Below, piece by piece: positions 10,070-20,237 of a DNA stretch of 64,000 nucleotides; the first letter of the stretch is position 1, and every line of letters starts with the position of its first letter. The stretch spans positions 51,633 through 115,632 of the forward strand of contig JAOPGA020000460.1 of assembly GCA_026419775.2 (NCBI GenBank). The letters are read 5' to 3'. The DNA comes from Acrasis kona (lineage: Eukaryota; Heterolobosea; Eutetramitea; Acrasida; Acrasidae). Both the position numbers and the translations under genes were made by a program. The notes beneath the pieces were generated by a model that had not been told where the DNA came from, ran no database searches, and saw only the letters and a list, made by a program, of their open reading frames with translations.

Positions 10070-10517
10070 TGTTGTAATTTAATTTACAGCCCCATCCTGA
10101 TTTGTGGAACATTTTTATTTATGTAGTATCTTATGTTCAAACTCTAAAGCGCTACAATGTTTTAATAAAACTTTCTAATTCAGATATTTTAGAAGAAAAA
10201 CATCTGTACTACCTAAAAATTTCAAGCCAAGGTTAAGCTTTCGTGTCTCATAGCAGGCAGATGTTGGTATATGCTTTTAGACTGCTGTCATTTTTAATTT
10301 ATAATATTGTGTTTGTAATCTGGATTGATCTAAAACTCCTGTGGGTCTGTCATATTTGTACTTCACGCATGTTTCAGGGTAAAATTTCCTTATATCACTA
10401 ACATCCGGACATAAATGGTGAGCGGGTTTTCTTATTTCATTCTGGTAGCCCGAAGTTTCAGGATTTTGAACTTGTGTGTGTCGAGGTTGGCTTGATTAAA
10501 TTTAAAACAGGAATAAC
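10070..10517. other. Intergenic; no gene seen
   Basis: AT-rich, with several short poly-T and poly-A runs, and no coding-like frame on either strand. It holds the 3' end of the small basic gene and the promoter of the Zn2Cys6 gene. Confidence 0.4.
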
Positions 10518-12110
10518 ATGGTCGAGACTCATGACAATATTGATGGTGAGCAGTTAGCTCCTTATTCATGTACGACCTGCAGGCGCATGCATAAAAAATG
10601 CGATAAAAAACTACCCTCTTGTGGTTTGTGCACGCAAAGAAAGAAACAATGTGTGTACGAGGGGATACAGAAAAGAGGACCAAAATTCAGGCCTCAAGCC
10701 AGTCAGCCATATGCGAACGAATCTTACGCGGTTGAGTATGAAACACAAGAACCAGAGAGAATAAACCCCCAGCGAGTGCCCCTTCTGACTCAATCCTCAG
10801 ACGGATATACACCAGTATTGTCCGACGTGACTTACTTCAAATTAGCCTTCGACATGCCAGTGCTTTCTAGGGAAAAGACGTTACAAATACTAAACTACAT
10901 AGACCGCGAAGAAAATGGTATTCCTCAAGACCCCGTCAATCCAGATGAGCTTGCACTTGTTTATTCCATACAGGCCTTAATCGCAAAAAATTCCATAAAT
11001 CCAGGATTTAGTAGGAAGTACTTTGAAAAGGCCAGGTCACTTGTAGCACCAAACTTTGATCGTATACTAGAGAGTTATCTTATAGCCTGTTGTTGTAATA
11101 ATCTTGGCATGTACTGCATTCTTGTTAACGAAAGTGAAAAGGCTCGCTTCTACGTGACCAATCTCAAGACATTCTTAGACTATAATAACAAAACAAAAAA
11201 AGTAAAGAATAACAAGCTGTGTTTCATAGAGAATGGTTACAATACTTTGACCTACCTGCTTGAAGAAAGCATGGACATGGAGCACATGTTGAAGGCACTA
11301 ATTGAAAGGCACCACTCCATTCAACAATTCTATGGTTCTTACCCGGATAACGGCTTCCAGTTCCCACCTGCATTTTATGACAAGAATTGGATACCAGCAG
11401 AGGATGTAGAAAAGATCATTTCCGACCTTCGAAGCAAATCAAACGAAAAGTACCCGTTGGACTGTGAGCGCATGGAACTTTACTTTGAGTGTTTGACACA
11501 AATGTATGACAACATGATAGGCATGCTCCCACAAAACGTAATCAACATTAAAAAGTTGATGGTCAAGATGATGATACATGGTGCCAGATTGCAATATTTC
11601 CAAAAAGTAGGAAGACACGACATGGCCAGAAGAGCAGCCGACGTAATTACGGAAGACTTGCATTCGCGACCAGACGTTGCAGGATTAATCCCAACCGCTC
11701 CCGTTATCATTTATTCGGCAGCCAACATTCATTTGACCTCATTGGCACAGTGCAAAGATGCGCAAGAAGCGCAAGCATTATACAGGATGTTGAACAATGA
11801 CTACACAGCCGTCAAGTTGATTAGTGCTTCTGGATTATGGAAGAAGAAGATGATGGAGGTCCAATCCAAACTAGAGGAGGTGATATGGTCTTGCACTAAT
11901 ACTTTTAATGCTTCCCATAATTTAGTGACACCACCTGAGTACTTTGAAAAGGAACTGTTAAACTATGGTAACTGTGATTCCAACAGCTCTTCGTCTAATG
12001 ACTTTGATCCGTTTGAGCTTAGAGAAAGTCCGTTCGATGTTGATTCTTTCCTTACGGAGGGTTTGACGGAAGCAGGATTCGAAGAGCTTCTTGCCGACAT
12101 TCTTCAATAA
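10518..12110 (+). CDS. Zn(2)-Cys(6) binuclear cluster transcription regulator
   Basis: A 530-residue single-exon protein. Cysteines 18, 21, 28, 35, 38 and 45 form the exact C-x2-C-x6-C-x6-C-x2-C-x6-C pattern of the Gal4-type zinc cluster, followed by a basic linker (KRGPKFRP). The long middle region (about 95-470) is helical and may be the regulatory or dimerisation part, though I cannot see a clear fungal middle-homology domain. The C-terminus is acidic, Ser/Asn- and Phe-rich (FDPFELRESPFDVDSFL), which looks like an activation domain. It is probably a nuclear DNA-binding regulator of CGG-type sites. Such factors are a fungal hallmark but also occur in some amoebae. Confidence 0.85.
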   Translation: MVETHDNIDGEQLAPYSCTTCRRMHKKCDKKLPSCGLCTQRKKQCVYEGIQKRGPKFRPQASQPYANESYAVEYETQEPERINPQRVPLLTQSSDGYTPVLSDVTYFKLAFDMPVLSREKTLQILNYIDREENGIPQDPVNPDELALVYSIQALIAKNSINPGFSRKYFEKARSLVAPNFDRILESYLIACCCNNLGMYCILVNESEKARFYVTNLKTFLDYNNKTKKVKNNKLCFIENGYNTLTYLLEESMDMEHMLKALIERHHSIQQFYGSYPDNGFQFPPAFYDKNWIPAEDVEKIISDLRSKSNEKYPLDCERMELYFECLTQMYDNMIGMLPQNVINIKKLMVKMMIHGARLQYFQKVGRHDMARRAADVITEDLHSRPDVAGLIPTAPVIIYSAANIHLTSLAQCKDAQEAQALYRMLNNDYTAVKLISASGLWKKKMMEVQSKLEEVIWSCTNTFNASHNLVTPPEYFEKELLNYGNCDSNSSSSNDFDPFELRESPFDVDSFLTEGLTEAGFEELLADILQ

Positions 12111-12208
12111 CATTTAATGTAAAAAATTTTAAAAAACATTCTAAAGTTTATTGAGTGTTTGCCAAGATGAATTGTACAAAGTGCTTTAAAATAAAACCAC
12201 ATTTTTAT

Positions 12209-12840
12209 TCAGTCTTCTTCGGAACTTTCTTCATTTTCAAGATCAATCTTTTCTTCTGTTAATGTGTTAGTCATTGGTGAGTGTTTGCTGACTTACGAAG
12301 CATTTCAGACAGTGCTTTTAACGTCCGTTTTTCAAGTAAATCAAGTTGTTTAAAAATGTCACGCTTCAAATCAAAATTAACTTTTTGGGGCAATAAATTC
12401 AACGTAGCATCAGTATCGGTCCCCTTCCGCGCCTCCTGAAGTATGGGCCCAATAATTTCCTTAAGGATCTCATCTGTGGCTTCCTCAGGGGATTGGAAGA
12501 ATTTTTGTACTAGATGTTGTTTTTTCTTTTTTGAGAAGTCTTCATCCTCGTTACTTTGGTCCAAGAATGTTTTTTTTGTTTTTAGTGTGTCGTCCTCTTG
12601 TTCTTCCACATGTGTGAGAGAAGCTTGATGTTTGCGTATATAGTTTTTAAGATGATTGTCTCGAGGTACATAATTTCTAAAATGTACCCTAATGTTGTGT
12701 TCATCTACCTCTTTATCCTCGTCATCACTTTCCTGTAAAATCTCTTCTTCTTGATTTTCATCAATATTCATACGGTCCTCAAGCTGCTTCTTGAGATTTG
12801 TAATCTTTGAATTATCCAGTTCTCTTTCATCGACATCCAT
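12209..12840 (-). CDS. CCDC12: CCDC12/Cwf18 spliceosome-associated protein
   Basis: Exons 12840-12297 and 12255-12209 with a 41-nt intron give a 196-residue protein. After an acidic N-terminus comes VHFRNYVPRDNHLKNY, and near the end FDLKRDIFKQLDLLEKRTLKALSEML, the two signature blocks of the cwf18 family. Without the intron the tail is unrelated; with it the protein ends in the acidic NEESSEED. The family member is a small component of the Prp19/Bact spliceosome in the nucleus. The start codon is 47 bp from the start of the divergent HPS1 gene. Confidence 0.88.
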
Positions 12841-12887
12841 TATTCAAGTTTCTGATTGACGATCGTAATGCTCAACTAAACCATAAA

Positions 12888-14541
12888 ATGAAGTACTTTA
12901 TGGCGTTCCAGGGGTCTGTTCAGATATACTTTGACATGCAACATGACAGGGATATACCATTTCTAACATTGTCTCAGGAGATGCTTGATGAAGGATATGA
13001 CTCGTCGTGTCATCAAATTTTAACAACATCCAACAAGAAAGCGATCATGAGACAAGTTGGAAATTTACATTATTGTGTCGTCACAGAAGGCGAAGAGAAG
13101 GATCACGAGACCCCAGCTTCTTTGTTCCGGCAGCTATGTCTCTTTCACGACCTCTTGTGTTTTCGAGTAAAGATTGTACAAAATCAAAGCCTTTATAATA
13201 GACCCCACTCGAGATCCGAAACAGAGATGAAGCTCATAGTAGGTTCGATTTTTTAAACGACCATTTCTAATAATTAAGCCTCTCGTGCAAACAATGAGGG
13301 AGCTGTTGCAAACACACCAGAGCATACTTGTGCAAGCTATAGAATATGTTCACCTCAATTCAAAAAATGCAAAGCTTTGTGTACAAGCGTTAAAAGATGG
13401 AATAGATGAACACTCTTTTCTCTTACACGCAGTTTTATTGTGTGGTACAAAGCTTGTAGCTGTATACTCGCGTGAAAGAACATGGATCCTACTTCCTCGT
13501 GATATCTTGTGTTTAATTATTTATGCTCAAAGTGTTTTTAAAAATGAGGCTGAGAAGTCACATGATGACACGGAGTCTGATATAAGGCCCAATTCACCAA
13601 CAAATGAAAGTGTAATAGCTGATGACTTGTTTGACATTGTAGACTATGACGACATGACCGACACATCAAACATGTCCACTTCAGAATCATTCTCTGAATT
13701 CCAGTGTTCTCCAATTCGTAAATCTCTTCCTAATAAAACCAGAAGATCTCAATCCTATCATAATGGCTTCAAAGACTCTAATCCTAATCCCGTTATACGA
13801 TCCCAATTTGACTACTTGTATTTTCACGCTACAAATGGCCCTAATGTAGACCAAATGAAATGTGGCGTCTACTCTGAATATAACAGGGAGACTGACCTCA
13901 CCTTATTGTTGATTTGTGACCCTTCTATAATAGTCAACCTGGAACAAAATGCTCAAACAACACAAAACTGGGTTGATTCAGAACCAGACAGCAACCTTAT
14001 AAAGAGGCAGTTGGCAAATGTAGCAAGATTTATTGATAGAAACCTAAACACATATGCAGGCTACCTTAAGGTACGCTCTCACATTCACATTACCATGTTG
14101 CACTATTTGCACTATTGTCCTGGAATGATCCACTTTATTTATGTAGATCGCGTGAGGAATACAATAATTGCACCGCGAATTGTATCTCTTCATGTAAATA
14201 ACCAAAATGCATCAGTAACTATTGATGTTAATGAGGTCGACGTAAACACAGATGTCTCCACCGCATTCATCAAGAGCAAAGTGTGGGAGATGTGCTGTTT
14301 TGCACAGCAGTATAGAGACGAAGGTTACACGGAGGTGGGGATGTGTGGCACGGGTGTGCAGTATTGGTTTAAGGAATGGTTGGAGGATGAGAATAGTGTG
14401 GAGCTACGTTTTTGTCGGAATAATCTAAAGTTCGCGAAGGCGCATTATGAACTATATACCATCTATCTTCCGTTTGTGTCAACTCAGGCAATTTCCCACT
14501 ACAATAGAATTCTTGTGTCTACCCTAAGGTCCGAAGTGTAA
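12888..14541 (+). CDS. HPS1: HPS1, BLOC-3 Rab GEF subunit
   Basis: Exons 12888-13238 and 13279-14541 (intron 40 nt) give 537 residues. The N-terminal third matches the first longin region of HPS1: a strand starting MKYFMAFQGSVQIYFD, then ASLFRQLCLFHDLLCF, then LCVQALKDGIDEHSFLLHAVLLCGTKLVAVYS, which parallels the human segment with LCIEAL and LHAFLLVHSKLLAFYS. A disordered Ser/Asp-rich insert (about 185-265) separates the C-terminal domain containing YFHATNGPNVDQ, HYLHYCPGMIHFIYVDR and EMCCFAQQYRDEGY. HPS1 with HPS4 forms BLOC-3, the exchange factor for Rab32/38 on lysosome-related organelles. No HPS4 gene was seen here. Divergent from CCDC12 with a 47-bp gap. Confidence 0.85.
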
Positions 14542-14732
14542 CATTAATCCTTTAGTCATTAATCTAGGTTTTTGTATTGTGTTCATGTAGAAATAAAGCA
14601 TGTTACTTTACCAATATAATCTTATGATGTTAGAATTGATACTCCTAGAAGGTGTTTAATGTTGATGAATTTCTGATCTTGTCCATCAAAGATTGTCTTA
14701 GGTTGACTGTCTGACACCAAATTATTGTAAGC

Positions 14733-15851
14733 ATGGAAAACGTTAGACAGAAGTTTGAAGATCTTCTTGGACAAGTTAAGGATTCTAATCAAAACAGCAT
14801 AAATCAGAGCTTAGAACAGCTTCGGCTGATTGTTATGCTCGACGGTATACCCGAAGAGACAGAAGAAGAACGGAGGGGTTTAATAGACACATCTAACACT
14901 TACAGAAAAAAGGGACTGGAAAGAATATCAGATTCAGATAGAAGGAAACTAAGAGAAGCCACGACAAATAGAACTCTTCTTTGCTCACTGAGGGGTCGTT
15001 TATGGAAGATCTTCCTTAGAATCAAAGTTGTAGATGTAAACTATTATTTTAACCTTGTTGAGAAGGGTCCATCAGAAAAAGCAGAAGCGGAAGCAATCAA
15101 TAATGATGTGTTCCGTACTTTCTCTTCGGACCATGAGTTCAAACTAAGAGTCCCTGATAGTAAGCTATTAAGAATGCTTAATGCATTTATCCACTCATAC
15201 AGCGGCATCGCATTCCAACAAGGCATGTCTCTGCTTGCCGCTCCATTCTTGTTCTGCTTGAGCGAGGCCGATGCATTCTACTGCTACAAGAGATTTGTTA
15301 CAAGAATATGTTCGGCATATTATACACATGAGATGACTGGTTGTTATGCAGGTGTTGAGCTCGTCATGGAACTTTTAGAAATGTTGGATCCAGAACTATC
15401 CGAGCACATTCCACAGCGCATCAACAGAGTTTGGGCCTTCAAATACGTTTCTTCATTTTCAACAAATCAAAAACCTTTGAGCGAGGCGTTAAAGCTTTGG
15501 GACTTTTTCTTCGCATTCGGCTTTCACTTTAACATTGTATGCATCGTTGCCCAAGCCATCATGATACGTGAGCAATTACTAAAAGAAAAGGAAAATGAGT
15601 GTTTGTTACGGCTTCAAAAAATGGACGAATGCATCGACGCCAGAATGATTATTAATGTAGCCATACATTTGCTGAGAGACATTCCTGAAGACTTTTACAA
15701 GCAGTTATCCCAACACACCCACAACCTAGACGTCGTCAAGCACATTAGGAACAAAAAGTCATCACAAAAGGCATCACTACCTGTCCAAACCTCTCCTTCT
15801 AATAATCATCCTCAAACAAAACAAAACAATAAACAGGGATCTAATTCGTAA
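14733..15851 (+). CDS. TBC-domain GTPase-activating protein, BUB2-like
   Basis: A 372-residue single-exon protein with a TBC domain at about 85-300. Both catalytic fingers are present: the arginine in INNDVFR (about residue 128) and the glutamine in FQQGMS (about 163). The segments PLSEALKLWDFFFAFGFHFNIVC and IVAQAIMIREQLL match the fungal BUB2/Cdc16 subgroup, whose yeast member acts on a Ras-like GTPase in the mitotic exit and septation pathway. The tail after 340 is disordered, Gln/Ser/Asn-rich. Target GTPase unknown; a general RabGAP is the alternative. Confidence 0.85.
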   Translation: MENVRQKFEDLLGQVKDSNQNSINQSLEQLRLIVMLDGIPEETEEERRGLIDTSNTYRKKGLERISDSDRRKLREATTNRTLLCSLRGRLWKIFLRIKVVDVNYYFNLVEKGPSEKAEAEAINNDVFRTFSSDHEFKLRVPDSKLLRMLNAFIHSYSGIAFQQGMSLLAAPFLFCLSEADAFYCYKRFVTRICSAYYTHEMTGCYAGVELVMELLEMLDPELSEHIPQRINRVWAFKYVSSFSTNQKPLSEALKLWDFFFAFGFHFNIVCIVAQAIMIREQLLKEKENECLLRLQKMDECIDARMIINVAIHLLRDIPEDFYKQLSQHTHNLDVVKHIRNKKSSQKASLPVQTSPSNNHPQTKQNNKQGSNS

Positions 15852-15884
15852 TACTATGTATTTTTATATATGTGAAAAAAACAA

Positions 15885-16931
15885 TTATAATGTGGAGTTC
15901 TTGAAGATGATGGACGTTACGAGGTAAGGATCCATGTTGGCTGCTGGCCTCCTATCTTCCAAATATCCTCTTCCATCAATTTGTGTTTGTCTTGGAATAC
16001 GTATGCTACTCCCACGGTCGGCAACTCCCCAAGAATATTTGGTCAAGCATTGTGTTTCGTGAAGTCCTGTCAACCTCCTTTCATTACCATAACCATATGC
16101 TTTGATGTGTTCCTCAACATGTCGACCGAACTTTATACAAGCATCTTCAATCACTTTGAGTCCACCGTCTTCTCTCATTGCTTTTGTCGAAAAGTTTGTG
16201 TGTCCACCACTTCCACTCCATTCTTGAATTGGTTTAGGATCGAAGCTGATGACAACACCATGCTTTTCTCCAACACGTTGTAAGATGTAACGTGCCATCC
16301 ACAGGTGGTCACCCATGAAGATGCCTTCTACTGGTCCGACTTGGAATTCCCACTGCCCGGGACATACTTCTGCGTTGATGCCTCCTATCTTAACACCAGC
16401 AAGTAAGCACAACTCAAAATGTTCTTCTACAACCTGACGACCGACATAATTTATGTTTTCATGTCCTACGGCACAGTAGTATGGTCCTTGGGGACGAGGG
16501 AATCCACCACCAGTTGGGAAGCCAAGTGGAGTTTTCCCGTCACTCCGGAACATTATGTATTCTTGCTCTATTCCAAACCATGGGGCGTGTTCTAGACCTT
16601 GATCAAATATTCTTTTTGCAGGAGCACGACTGTTTGTCGGTATAGGTGTCACACCATCATGCATGTAACTATCACACATAACAAGAATATCTTTGGGACC
16701 ACGGAAAGGATCTCTGAAGACTGCTCTTGGTTTTATGATTATATCGCTGTTGTCTCCTGTTGCTTGATTTGTTGAGCTTCCATCATAGTTCCACTCTGGC
16801 AGCTTTTCTGGATTTGTTTCGCAGCGATCTAATACACGTCCTTTACTTCTTAGGTCACCACCGTCTATACCATTCCCTATCCACACATACTCAGCCCTTA
16901 TTTTACCCTCGTTACTGCCAACAAAACTCAT
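15885..16931 (-). CDS. GLN: Glutamine synthetase, eukaryotic type II
   Basis: A full-length 348-residue GSII. It has the beta-grasp N-domain beginning AEYVWIG, the substrate/metal motif LPEWNYDGSST, the ATP-binding KPIQEWSGSGGHTNFST, the adenine-binding region and the C-terminal GVADRGSSIRIPR arginines. The enzyme makes glutamine from glutamate, ammonia and ATP, in the cytosol here since no targeting peptide is seen; GSII works as a decamer. No introns. Its upstream region has two perfect palindromes, described separately. It is convergent with the BUB2-like gene, 33 bp between stops. Confidence 0.97.
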   Translation of the reverse strand: MSFVGSNEGKIRAEYVWIGNGIDGGDLRSKGRVLDRCETNPEKLPEWNYDGSSTNQATGDNSDIIIKPRAVFRDPFRGPKDILVMCDSYMHDGVTPIPTNSRAPAKRIFDQGLEHAPWFGIEQEYIMFRSDGKTPLGFPTGGGFPRPQGPYYCAVGHENINYVGRQVVEEHFELCLLAGVKIGGINAEVCPGQWEFQVGPVEGIFMGDHLWMARYILQRVGEKHGVVISFDPKPIQEWSGSGGHTNFSTKAMREDGGLKVIEDACIKFGRHVEEHIKAYGYGNERRLTGLHETQCLTKYSWGVADRGSSIRIPRQTQIDGRGYLEDRRPAANMDPYLVTSIIFKNSTL

Positions 16932-17473
16932 TTCTTATTCTATTTTTTTGTTTATATAAAATTTAAAAATAACATCTTTTAATACCCAAACTTTTGACCC
17001 TTCTGGTCAAAAATTAAGCCCGATGTTCAACATCTGCATACAAATACAAATACAGATCATTACATAGATTCATCGTTAAAATTAGAGGCCTCCTGTTTTA
17101 TCTTCATTGAAGAAGGGAATGTACTATTTGTTAATATACACATCTAAATTTGGGTATTATAAAAGCCTTCTAAATGACGACTCCTACAACCTCAGCGTAT
17201 GTTGATTCAAAACGATTCAAACTGCTCTAACATTGCTACCAAAGATTATTTTTATCCCTTTAATTAGAGCCAAGCCTGTTCGTCTGTGGACGATCAGCCT
17301 CTCGTACAGTCCCCTCACATTTTCAAAGAAGAGAAACAACAACTCACACATTTGACCTGATGTGAAGACTATTTAATAATACTTTAATAATACAAGAACT
17401 ACAAGATCCATCACCATACATCTCAACCACATGAATTCAAAAAACTTGACAAATAGGCCTTCCTGTAGGTTAA
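16932..17473. other. Intergenic; glutamine synthetase promoter side
   Basis: About 540 bp without a coding-like frame. It contains the two palindromes at 16992-17034, and a dispersed inverted pair: CTTTTAATACCCAAA near 16976-16990 and its near complement near 17151-17166. The pair could be ends of a tiny inverted-repeat element of about 190 bp, but I see no target-site duplication. Otherwise nothing recognised. Confidence 0.4.
16992..17034. promoter_or_regulatory. Two adjacent perfect palindromes upstream of glutamine synthetase
   Basis: TTTTGACC and GGTCAAAA at 16992-17012 form an 8-bp inverted repeat with a 5-nt centre. GATGTT and AACATC at 17022-17034 form a 6-bp inverted repeat around one base. 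They lie 60-100 bp upstream of the glutamine synthetase ATG, so they may be dimeric factor sites. The role is inferred. Confidence 0.35.
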
Positions 17474-18881
17474 TTAAAGTTCATTTATTGCAAATTGGTT
17501 CTCTGGTAAAAGTTCAAACGACAAGAGCGGCCTCGTCACGCCATCATTTAAATTTATTTGCGGTACATGTTGCGTAGCGGTCTGTTGCTGCTGTTGCTGT
17601 ACGGAAGGTGCGGATTGTTGTTGTTGCTGTTGTAACTGCTGAGGACCAGGCGGAATGGAGGGATGCATCTGTATTGTTGTCTTTTGTGGTGCCTTTTGTG
17701 GTGGTTGTACTGGTTGGGCCATGAACTTCCAATTGGACATCATGGACTGCATGGGGCTTTCGCTCGATCCATTCTGTCCTCTCTGCGTATTGTTATTGGT
17801 TGGTTGTATGGGTTGACTCGTCGTTATAAAGCTCTGGAAAGCCAAGTTTGGTGATAAATTAATTTTTTTCGTAGGTGGAGAATCATCGGGCATGTCTGCC
17901 TCCATTCTTCTCTTGTATGTTTGTGTTAATACAGGCGACGCACAGTTCAAATCAAAATTGGTACCGATGGGTGGCGGCGTTTGGTTGGTGACTATTGCAG
18001 CAACAGCGGGAGATGAGTTCACGGTTGTGGGCGTGGTGATGATGGTTGTGGTTGTTGTGGCAGGTGTCACGGCGGTGATGGTCGGAGTCGGTAATGGAGC
18101 GGCATCTTGAGAAATGTTTTTTAACAATTGATCGTAGCGATCAGTGGAGGAAGTTTTGAAATCTTTCAATTCTAGCTCTATTAAGGGCTGTACCCTAGTT
18201 AGAAAGTAGTTAATGTATAATAATTCTTGTTCCAATTCCTTCTTTCTCTTGTTCATTCTAATCTTGCAGTGGAGCACCTCCGATTTACTACATGTGTGCA
18301 TCATGTTGGAGTGAAGAACGAGGAGGTCCTTGTCCACTTCCTCTTTTGAGCACCACTGTGCTCTTACTTCTTCTTCGTCATTTTCTTCTACCGCTTTTTT
18401 TTTGTTCTCCTCCTGCTGTTGAGGTTGTTTTTCATTGTCCACAACACTTGGTTCTTCGTTTGATGACTCCTCCATAATACGTACAACTTCTTCAATGTTC
18501 CGCGACAACCAGGACTCGTATGCGGAGGCTACCTGGTCTACGGCAGGTGCTAATCCCTTTCTACGAGAGACTATAGGTGTTGCTGTGTTTTGTGAATCTA
18601 TTCTCGCTTTTTCAAACCAGTGGTCGCTCCATTTTGTCTCGCTTCCGTTGCATGCGTGTTTTGCTATACTTGGGCTGACTTTTTGAGAGAGTTTTGGTAC
18701 CAAGTGTGGAAATTCACTGCCAAAGTATGAAAGATTGTATTGTTTACACCAGTTTTTGATATTATTATTTGGAGCAGCCTTACTTTGGTCCACATGTATC
18801 TCAACCCCCTTCAATGTTGAGTTGTAATGGGTTAAACGCTTTTACCTTTGGTGATTTGATGATGTTGGTCTTGTTTGGCAT
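17474..18881 (-). CDS. Gln/Thr/Pro-rich coiled-coil protein, unknown
   Basis: Exons 18881-18846 and 18808-17474 with a 37-nt intron give 456 residues. The first exon encodes MPNKTNIIKSPK, found by extending past an otherwise ATG-less start. Residues 25-130 may fold (NNIKNWCKQYNLSYFGSEFPHLVPKL, then a long helix VASAYESWLSRNIEEVVRIMEE). A charged coiled coil follows (KIRMNKRKKELEQELLYINYF), then a disordered Thr/Pro-rich stretch and several polyQ runs near the end. The composition resembles nuclear co-regulators, but no domain was recognised. There is no signal peptide. Confidence 0.7.
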
Positions 18882-19230
18882 CTTAGGGTTGATTGAAATG
18901 ACGTAAATTGAGGTGCAAAATCAACTGAGTGTGACACAAATGACGGAGTATTTTCTCCGGACCATTCCTTAATTTACTGAAGTAATGGGTATATGGTATG
19001 GTAGTAGTTTAAAGTACTTTAAACCGCTCGGCCCACCTGTATATGGTTAAAAGAGCTGTCCGAGTACAATAGTTTGTCGAAGAAGGTGGGAAGTCACTAT
19101 GGCTCTATATTTCTTAAGAGCAAAGCATCGTGTCAAGCACAACAACAAACGTGATTGTTTTAAAACATCTAAAAGTTAAAGATGAGCATGCGACTTTATT
19201 TAAATAGCAGTATATAAATTACATTCAAGA
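18882..19230. other. Intergenic; contains an 18-bp palindrome
   Basis: Promoter side of the Q-rich gene and 3' side of the Spartan gene, both on the minus strand. No coding-like frame. The only structure seen is GTTTAAAGTACTTTAAAC at 19007-19024, a perfect 18-bp palindrome with no spacer. It could be a factor-binding site, or chance in AT-rich DNA. Confidence 0.35.
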
Positions 19231-20151
19231 TTAATTTAATTTCTTCTTCTTGACCTGCGGACTAGAAATGTTGGAATCTTCTTCTTCATCACTAATGATG
19301 GTCAAATCGACAACTTGAGGGGTCTCTTCTACTTTACTAGTAGAGGAACCATCCAGAAATGAACAGATTTCTTGATTAAGCAGACAAGCGTCCACGTGTT
19401 GTTCTTTATCGTTTGAATCCAATGTACAATCACATATTGGACATTTTATGACCTCAGCTTTAGTAGTGACTTTAAAGTAATTTTCAATTGTATTCGTCGG
19501 TGGAGGTGCGTTTGCTGATTGTTTTTGTTTTTTTGGTTTTTGTGTTAGTAAGCTCTTTTCTGGTTGGTGTATTTTGATGTAGTGGCCGTCACATTCTTTT
19601 TTGTGACGAAAATAACCATGGTCGTTAGGACCGCAGGGTGTGTTTGGATCTCTGTTCATGGCTCTTTTGATTAGGTTCCCACATTTATCACACGCCCAAA
19701 CATGTTGTCTGTAGTAGTCTACTTCGTCGTGAAATGTATGGTATACGGTGATGGTGGAGGTCTCGGCTTCGTTTATAAAGTTCATCCAGTACTTGAAATG
19801 AGTTCCATGGTCGTCGTCATCCTTGGTGCAAGTGACGAAGAGATAGGCGTGAATCATCTCGTGGAGAAGTGTGTTGATGGTGTCGCGCTTGGGTCTCATT
19901 TTCAATAAAGGTTCGCTAAGTACAATTTCTGAATTATACTTGAGGTCTTTTTTGGTTTTGGAGTTGAACTGAAATTGCCCTGCGCATAAAGTCATTCTGT
20001 TTGACCATCTGACTTGCATTCCATGAAGCTGCTTATCAAAATATAATTCGTTGTAGAGGTCAAAGAGTTCTTGTATATTCAAATGTGTAGTATCCAATAG
20101 TGTTGTGTCATAATCAGCCACTCGTTCGATTTTGTTGTGTTTTGTTTTCAT
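19231..20151 (-). CDS. SPRTN: Spartan (SPRTN/DVC1) DNA-protein crosslink protease
   Basis: A 306-residue protein. The SprT-like zinc metalloprotease domain spans about 20-190 with the HEMIH active site (His97, Glu98, His101) and a distal His in DDHGTHFK, then the CDKCG...CDGHY zinc subdomain. Near 225 an NTIENYFK block resembles a PCNA-interaction motif but lacks the usual Gln. A UBZ4 ubiquitin-binding finger (CPICDCTLDSNDKEQHVDAC) follows at about 240-262, and VVDLTI then acidic residues near 285 looks like a SUMO-interaction motif. Spartan degrades proteins crosslinked to DNA during replication. The family order is intact but the protein is shorter than the human one (489). Confidence 0.93.
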   Translation of the reverse strand: MKTKHNKIERVADYDTTLLDTTHLNIQELFDLYNELYFDKQLHGMQVRWSNRMTLCAGQFQFNSKTKKDLKYNSEIVLSEPLLKMRPKRDTINTLLHEMIHAYLFVTCTKDDDDHGTHFKYWMNFINEAETSTITVYHTFHDEVDYYRQHVWACDKCGNLIKRAMNRDPNTPCGPNDHGYFRHKKECDGHYIKIHQPEKSLLTQKPKKQKQSANAPPPTNTIENYFKVTTKAEVIKCPICDCTLDSNDKEQHVDACLLNQEICSFLDGSSTSKVEETPQVVDLTIISDEEEDSNISSPQVKKKKLN

Positions 20152-20237
20152 TGTAATCCTAAAAACAACTTGGTCAACCTTTATTTATTGTAGATTATAA
20201 GTTTAACCGGATATAGATTAAATAAAAGTTATGTATA

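Noticed and set aside
16976-17166. Possible tiny inverted-repeat (MITE-like) element
   Set aside because: The 15-bp arms match imperfectly, with a two-base gap, and I saw no target-site duplication or second copy in the window.
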